DNA from: Marisa cornuarietis
Lineage: Eukaryota > Mollusca > Gastropoda > Architaenioglossa > Ampullariidae
Length of the DNA: 64,000 nt
Assembly (NCBI GenBank): GCA_004794655.1
Contig: SMMW01000073.1
Coordinates: 310,001-374,000, forward strand
Direction of reading: 5' to 3'
Shown: piece by piece, positions 60,966 to 64,000 of the stretch
How the letters are laid out: each line of letters opens with the position of its first letter
Numbering within the stretch: position 1 is the stretch's first letter
Translations under genes and position numbers: made by a program
The notes under the pieces: generated by a model
Database searches by the model: none
Seen by the model: only the letters and a program-made list of their open reading frames with translations
What the model was told of the DNA's origin: nothing

Positions 60966-61179
60966 TTGACTACGTACAGCAAGTTTTAAAAAGTCGTCTG
61001 ACAGACTAAGAAAATTCATGTCACGTGTAAACTAAAAACTGATATATAATATAATTGATATGATATGATTGTCTCTTGCCAACTTTTTCTTTCATTTTTC
61101 ATCTTTTCACTGTTGACATCCTTAATGCTGCAACTTGCAAGAAACATTTTATTTCTTACCTTTATTTCTGACTTTTTGT

Positions 61180-61255
61180 TTTGCGACTAGATACTATTCT
61201 CATATTCAAATTTCCCATTGGGACAAATAAAGATGGTCATTATCATTGTATTTCG
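61180..61255 (+). repeat. LINE 3' tail
   Basis: TTTCCCATTGGGACAAATAA followed by AGATGG and ATTGTATTTC: a CR1/L2-type tail, the clearest of the set in the window. Confidence 0.6.
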
Positions 61256-62080
61256 AAAACGTGACATATATATTTATACATAGGAATATACAGGAATCTC
61301 TAAGAATACTTTAACCTAAAAAACTTAGTTAAGTATTAAGCATTCATCGGAGCGCCGCAAAAAAGGACTACTCAAGACCAAAGAAACTACCATAAGAACA
61401 TTGTTTGTGCACGATTAACAGCAGAAGCCGGCGTCGAAGCAATCGGAGCTAGATGACAAAGGCAATGATTATGATGATCATGATGGTTTCTAACATTTAA
61501 TTTTTTTTCTCTTTAGGTTTGAAGACGACGACGATGATGATGAGAAGGAGGAGGATAAAGAGGAGAAGACTGGTGTCAGTGAAGCTATCACAAAGTCGTG
61601 ACAATAGACATCAAACATAACAATATGCAGCCAATATGTTTTCCAGTATTTTATTATTTTCTGTTTGTCTCTTGCAGGTACGGTTTTGTCAGCCTATTAA
61701 GGATATTTCTGCAGCGATAGCCTCCTTTATCTGACATCAAAACAGGATTAGGTATAATTATTTTCTTTATGTCACCTAAAGTAAAACTAGGTGTCAGCTC
61801 TTTGCTTAGGCAGAGGGTAGATGGCCTCCTCTAACAGGAAAAAATACAATGAAATCTAGGCCTTATCCAACTAACTAATTACAAAGCTCATCTAATGGAT
61901 CACAGAAATTGTAAAAAAATAAATATCATGTCAATTTGATAAAATGATACAAACATGTTGACAATATCATTATTTTCCAACTGTACATTCTTATTTATGT
62001 TATCTGTAATATTACTTTGCGATTTTTGGCCCCTTGTAACTTTTTACATATATCTTTCTATTTGTAATGTCAAATCTTAC

Positions 62081-62127
62081 CATCATCATTCCTTTCTTGT
62101 ACTCTTGAAATGTAACTTTACCGTCGT
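62081..62127 (-). pseudogene. EF-hand gene G remnant (EF-hand-4 exon only)
   Basis: A 47-nt exon, the family-typical length, with intact acceptor (TATTTTCAG) and donor (GTAAGA). It reads DGKVTFQEYKKGMMM after the split codon. All other coding exons are deleted. Confidence 0.75.
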
Positions 62128-62866
62128 CTGAAAATATTAGAACAGTTTGACTGGTAAGCAGCATGTGATTCAACCTAAAAAATAGATACTTAGGGACAAA
62201 TTACATGAAAAACACTAATGGTTATGAATTGTTCGGCAAAAAAAAATCAAACTTACGCTTGAATCAAAGATAACTGTCTCAGTCAATTCATCAATCTCTT
62301 GTAGTCACCAATGCGTACATACTAATTTGTTTCTGCTAAATATCATTTATATATATATATATACGTCATTATTTAATGATAACACTCTTAGGCTACATGT
62401 CCTAGGCAGGCAAGATGTAAGCGAAATATTGTAAAAATATATCAGATCCTGAAAATATATAGCCACAGTAAAACCTCTACATACGAGTGAACCAATATAC
62501 GAGTAAATCGAAATACGAGCCAAACATTCGTAGTTTATAAGAAAACTGATAATGCCTATTGATGTCAAAATTTTTCTCACAAATATTTGCGTTAAACGTA
62601 TGTTTATGTGAATACAACTGGGGAAGTAAGCAGAACAAAAAGTGGATAAAAGATGCTCTCATACAATGTGTGCATTAACGGCTTACAAATTAAACAACTA
62701 AGGCAGGTCTCTCTTAATCTCTCTCTCTCTCTCTTTGTCACTCACTCATCAAGATAATTTACTCTTAGTTGCTCATCATTACAACGCTTGCATTATCCGT
62801 TTACATTTTGTTACACTTTAGTAAGCCTTGCAGTACGCTAACCTTTACATAGTAAGATAAACTTAC

Positions 62867-63005
62867 CGCTTGAATTCAGTCAGCAGAATCACGACTGCAC
62901 TTATACGTTGTGTCTCTGGCAGGAAGATGCGAGGGCAAAATAAATACACTACCTCTGAATGGACAGAAAAAATAAGAGGGTATTATGCTTGTCAAAAAAA
63001 AAGTC
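62867..63005 (-). promoter_or_regulatory. Relic promoter and 5' UTR exon of remnant G
   Basis: Donor CAAGCG|GTAAGTT at 62867 and the upstream element (AGACTTTTTTTTTGACAAGC) are kept, while the TATA box has become TATTTATTTTG. Confidence 0.55.
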
Positions 63006-63378
63006 TCCACTCATTTTAATTTGTCACTAGTTGCTGTCCCAACGAATGTGTGTTAAACAAACATCAATACATTATGTTGAATATAACCAAAAGTTCAAAC
63101 AAAGGGCGAAGACTTTTAATTAGCTATTTTTTAAATAATTTGTTTTTGAAATATTTATTATATTTCAATTTTCAGATAAAGTATAATCAGCATATATAAT
63201 CAAGAAATATATAATCAATAATAATAATAATAATAATAACACTGCACAACATTTTTTTAAATTTTCCAGGTTTTTTCAGCTGATTGATGATAATTTGGTA
63301 CTGCTGAGTCCGAAAATGACCTCCATTTGTCTATGTCAGTTCAGGGTTATGTGCTACTTCAATTGTTTACAATTTTTA

Positions 63379-63999
63379 CTAAACTAAGGTGATGCGAGCA
63401 CTGTCAGAGAGGAGGTTCTTTTCCTTCAATCTGGATGCCAACAGTTCAGCAGAGGCCTTTGATAAGCTGAGATCGCGAACTAGATCATTTAGCTCCTTTT
63501 GGGAAAAGAGCTGTGGAGTTTCATCGTTAACAACTGCCCCTTCTTGTTCTGTTTCCTGTTCTTCAGCACTGGAGGAATCTTCATCACTGATGTCAGGAAT
63601 TTCGTCAAACACAAGTACTGGAATTTCATCACAATGAGCTACAGGACGACGTGCTGATTGCAAATCAGGGTACTTGAGGCTGCTCCGGTTCTTTCTGTTT
63701 ATCCCGGTCAGATCGATATTACAGAAGTAGCAATCAGTGCCATGGTTTGTCGGCTCCCTCCAAACCATGGGAATTCCAAACTTCAGACTAGTCCTCTTGC
63801 CCTTGGTCCACTGAAGCAGATACTCGGTGCATGCCTTGCATACCATGTGTGGTGCCCAAGCTTTATCCTGGTCACCCAGTTTTATGCCAAAATAAGCATG
63901 GTAAGCACGCTTTATGAATAATGTCCCTGGATTCCTGTTAGGAACAAGAGTGTATTCGCCGCAGATATAGCAGAATACGTCGGGCTTATTTTTACACGA
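63379..63999 (-). CDS. Unnamed Cys-rich protein with MVWREP motif (N-terminus outside window)
   Basis: Open frame from the window edge to a TAG at 63379-63381, at least 206 residues. Seen in order: paired cysteines (FCYICGEY), YFGIKLGDQDKAWAPH, VCKACTEYL, FGIPMVWREPTNHGTDCYFC, YPDLQSARRPV, an acidic Ser/Glu stretch (SDEDSSSAEEQETEQEG), and LNDLVRDLSLSKASAELLA near the end. The three C-x2-C pairs suggest a zinc-binding fold. From memory, proteins of this type occur in many copies in invertebrate genomes without a known function and are longer at the C-terminus; this copy stops at the point where others continue. It may be a mobile-element protein, truncated or on a separate exon. I do not assign a function. 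Confidence 0.6.
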   Translation of the reverse strand, partial: SCKNKPDVFCYICGEYTLVPNRNPGTLFIKRAYHAYFGIKLGDQDKAWAPHMVCKACTEYLLQWTKGKRTSLKFGIPMVWREPTNHGTDCYFCNIDLTGINRKNRSSLKYPDLQSARRPVAHCDEIPVLVFDEIPDISDEDSSSAEEQETEQEGAVVNDETPQLFSQKELNDLVRDLSLSKASAELLASRLKEKNLLSDSARITLV

Positions 64000-64000
64000 T

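Larger units (their letters stand above)
61405..63235. repeat. Segmental duplication unit 3 (contains remnant G)
   Basis: Matches unit 1 with two deletions: the region of 44043-44380 (last exon) is missing at about 62040, and that of about 44596-46320 (coding exons 1-3) is missing at about 62280. The left-hand acidic plus-strand segment (61518-61600) and the CTTGCAG|GTACGG segment at 61678 are kept. Confidence 0.75.

Overview
This is animal nuclear DNA, AT-rich, with long introns, GT/CA and trinucleotide microsatellites and many broken retroelements. The SRCR plus Ig receptor, the small secreted EF-hand proteins and the repeat types suggest a mollusc, probably a gastropod; that is inference, and nothing in the window is species-diagnostic. 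There are no operons, CRISPR arrays or bacterial-type genes. All gene models were built by hand from splice sites, reading phase and comparison between copies inside the window, with no transcript evidence.

Layout. 1-6.3 kb (+): 3' part of a membrane receptor (SRCR, SRCR, Ig, Ig, transmembrane helix, basic tail). 7.9-10.7 kb: a broken LINE flanked by copies of a short dispersed repeat. 14.3-63 kb: a cluster of small secreted four-EF-hand genes, named here A (+, 14.3-18.5 kb), B (-, 27.7-29.6), C (+, 31.8-34.7, broken), D (+, 36.1-39.7), E (-, 44.1-46.9), F (-, 57.5-59.8, broken) and G (-, 62.1-62.9, remnant). Between them are LINE fragments, a solo LTR nested in a LINE (21.1-23.4 kb), a 1.1-kb element with terminal inverted repeats (41.5-42.6 kb), degenerate ORFs of probable mobile elements, and a GC-rich Ty3/Gypsy-type element (about 53.05-57.38 kb). 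The right edge cuts an open reading frame of an unnamed protein containing the motif MVWREP (63.4-64.0 kb, -).

The intact EF-hand genes share one plan: a 5' UTR exon behind a TATA-like box; a 44-nt coding start beginning M-K-I that encodes a signal peptide; an exon with EF-hand 1 and half of loop 2; an exon with the rest of loop 2 and a divergent loop 3; a 47-nt exon with EF-hand 4; and a short last exon. Introns fall at the same phases (2, 1, 1, 0). The encoded proteins are 136-152 residues long and are presumably exported calcium binders; tissue and role cannot be read from DNA.

The cluster grew by duplication. The divergent pair B(-)/C(+) recurs inverted at 44-49 kb, where E is the counterpart of C and an orphan promoter at 48.16-48.96 kb is the counterpart of B. 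The E unit was then copied to the right twice, giving F and G, each more damaged. A trinucleotide repeat sits just inside intron 3 (after the EF-hand-1 exon) in A, B, E and F, with triplet-rich traces in C and D, so it probably predates these duplications.
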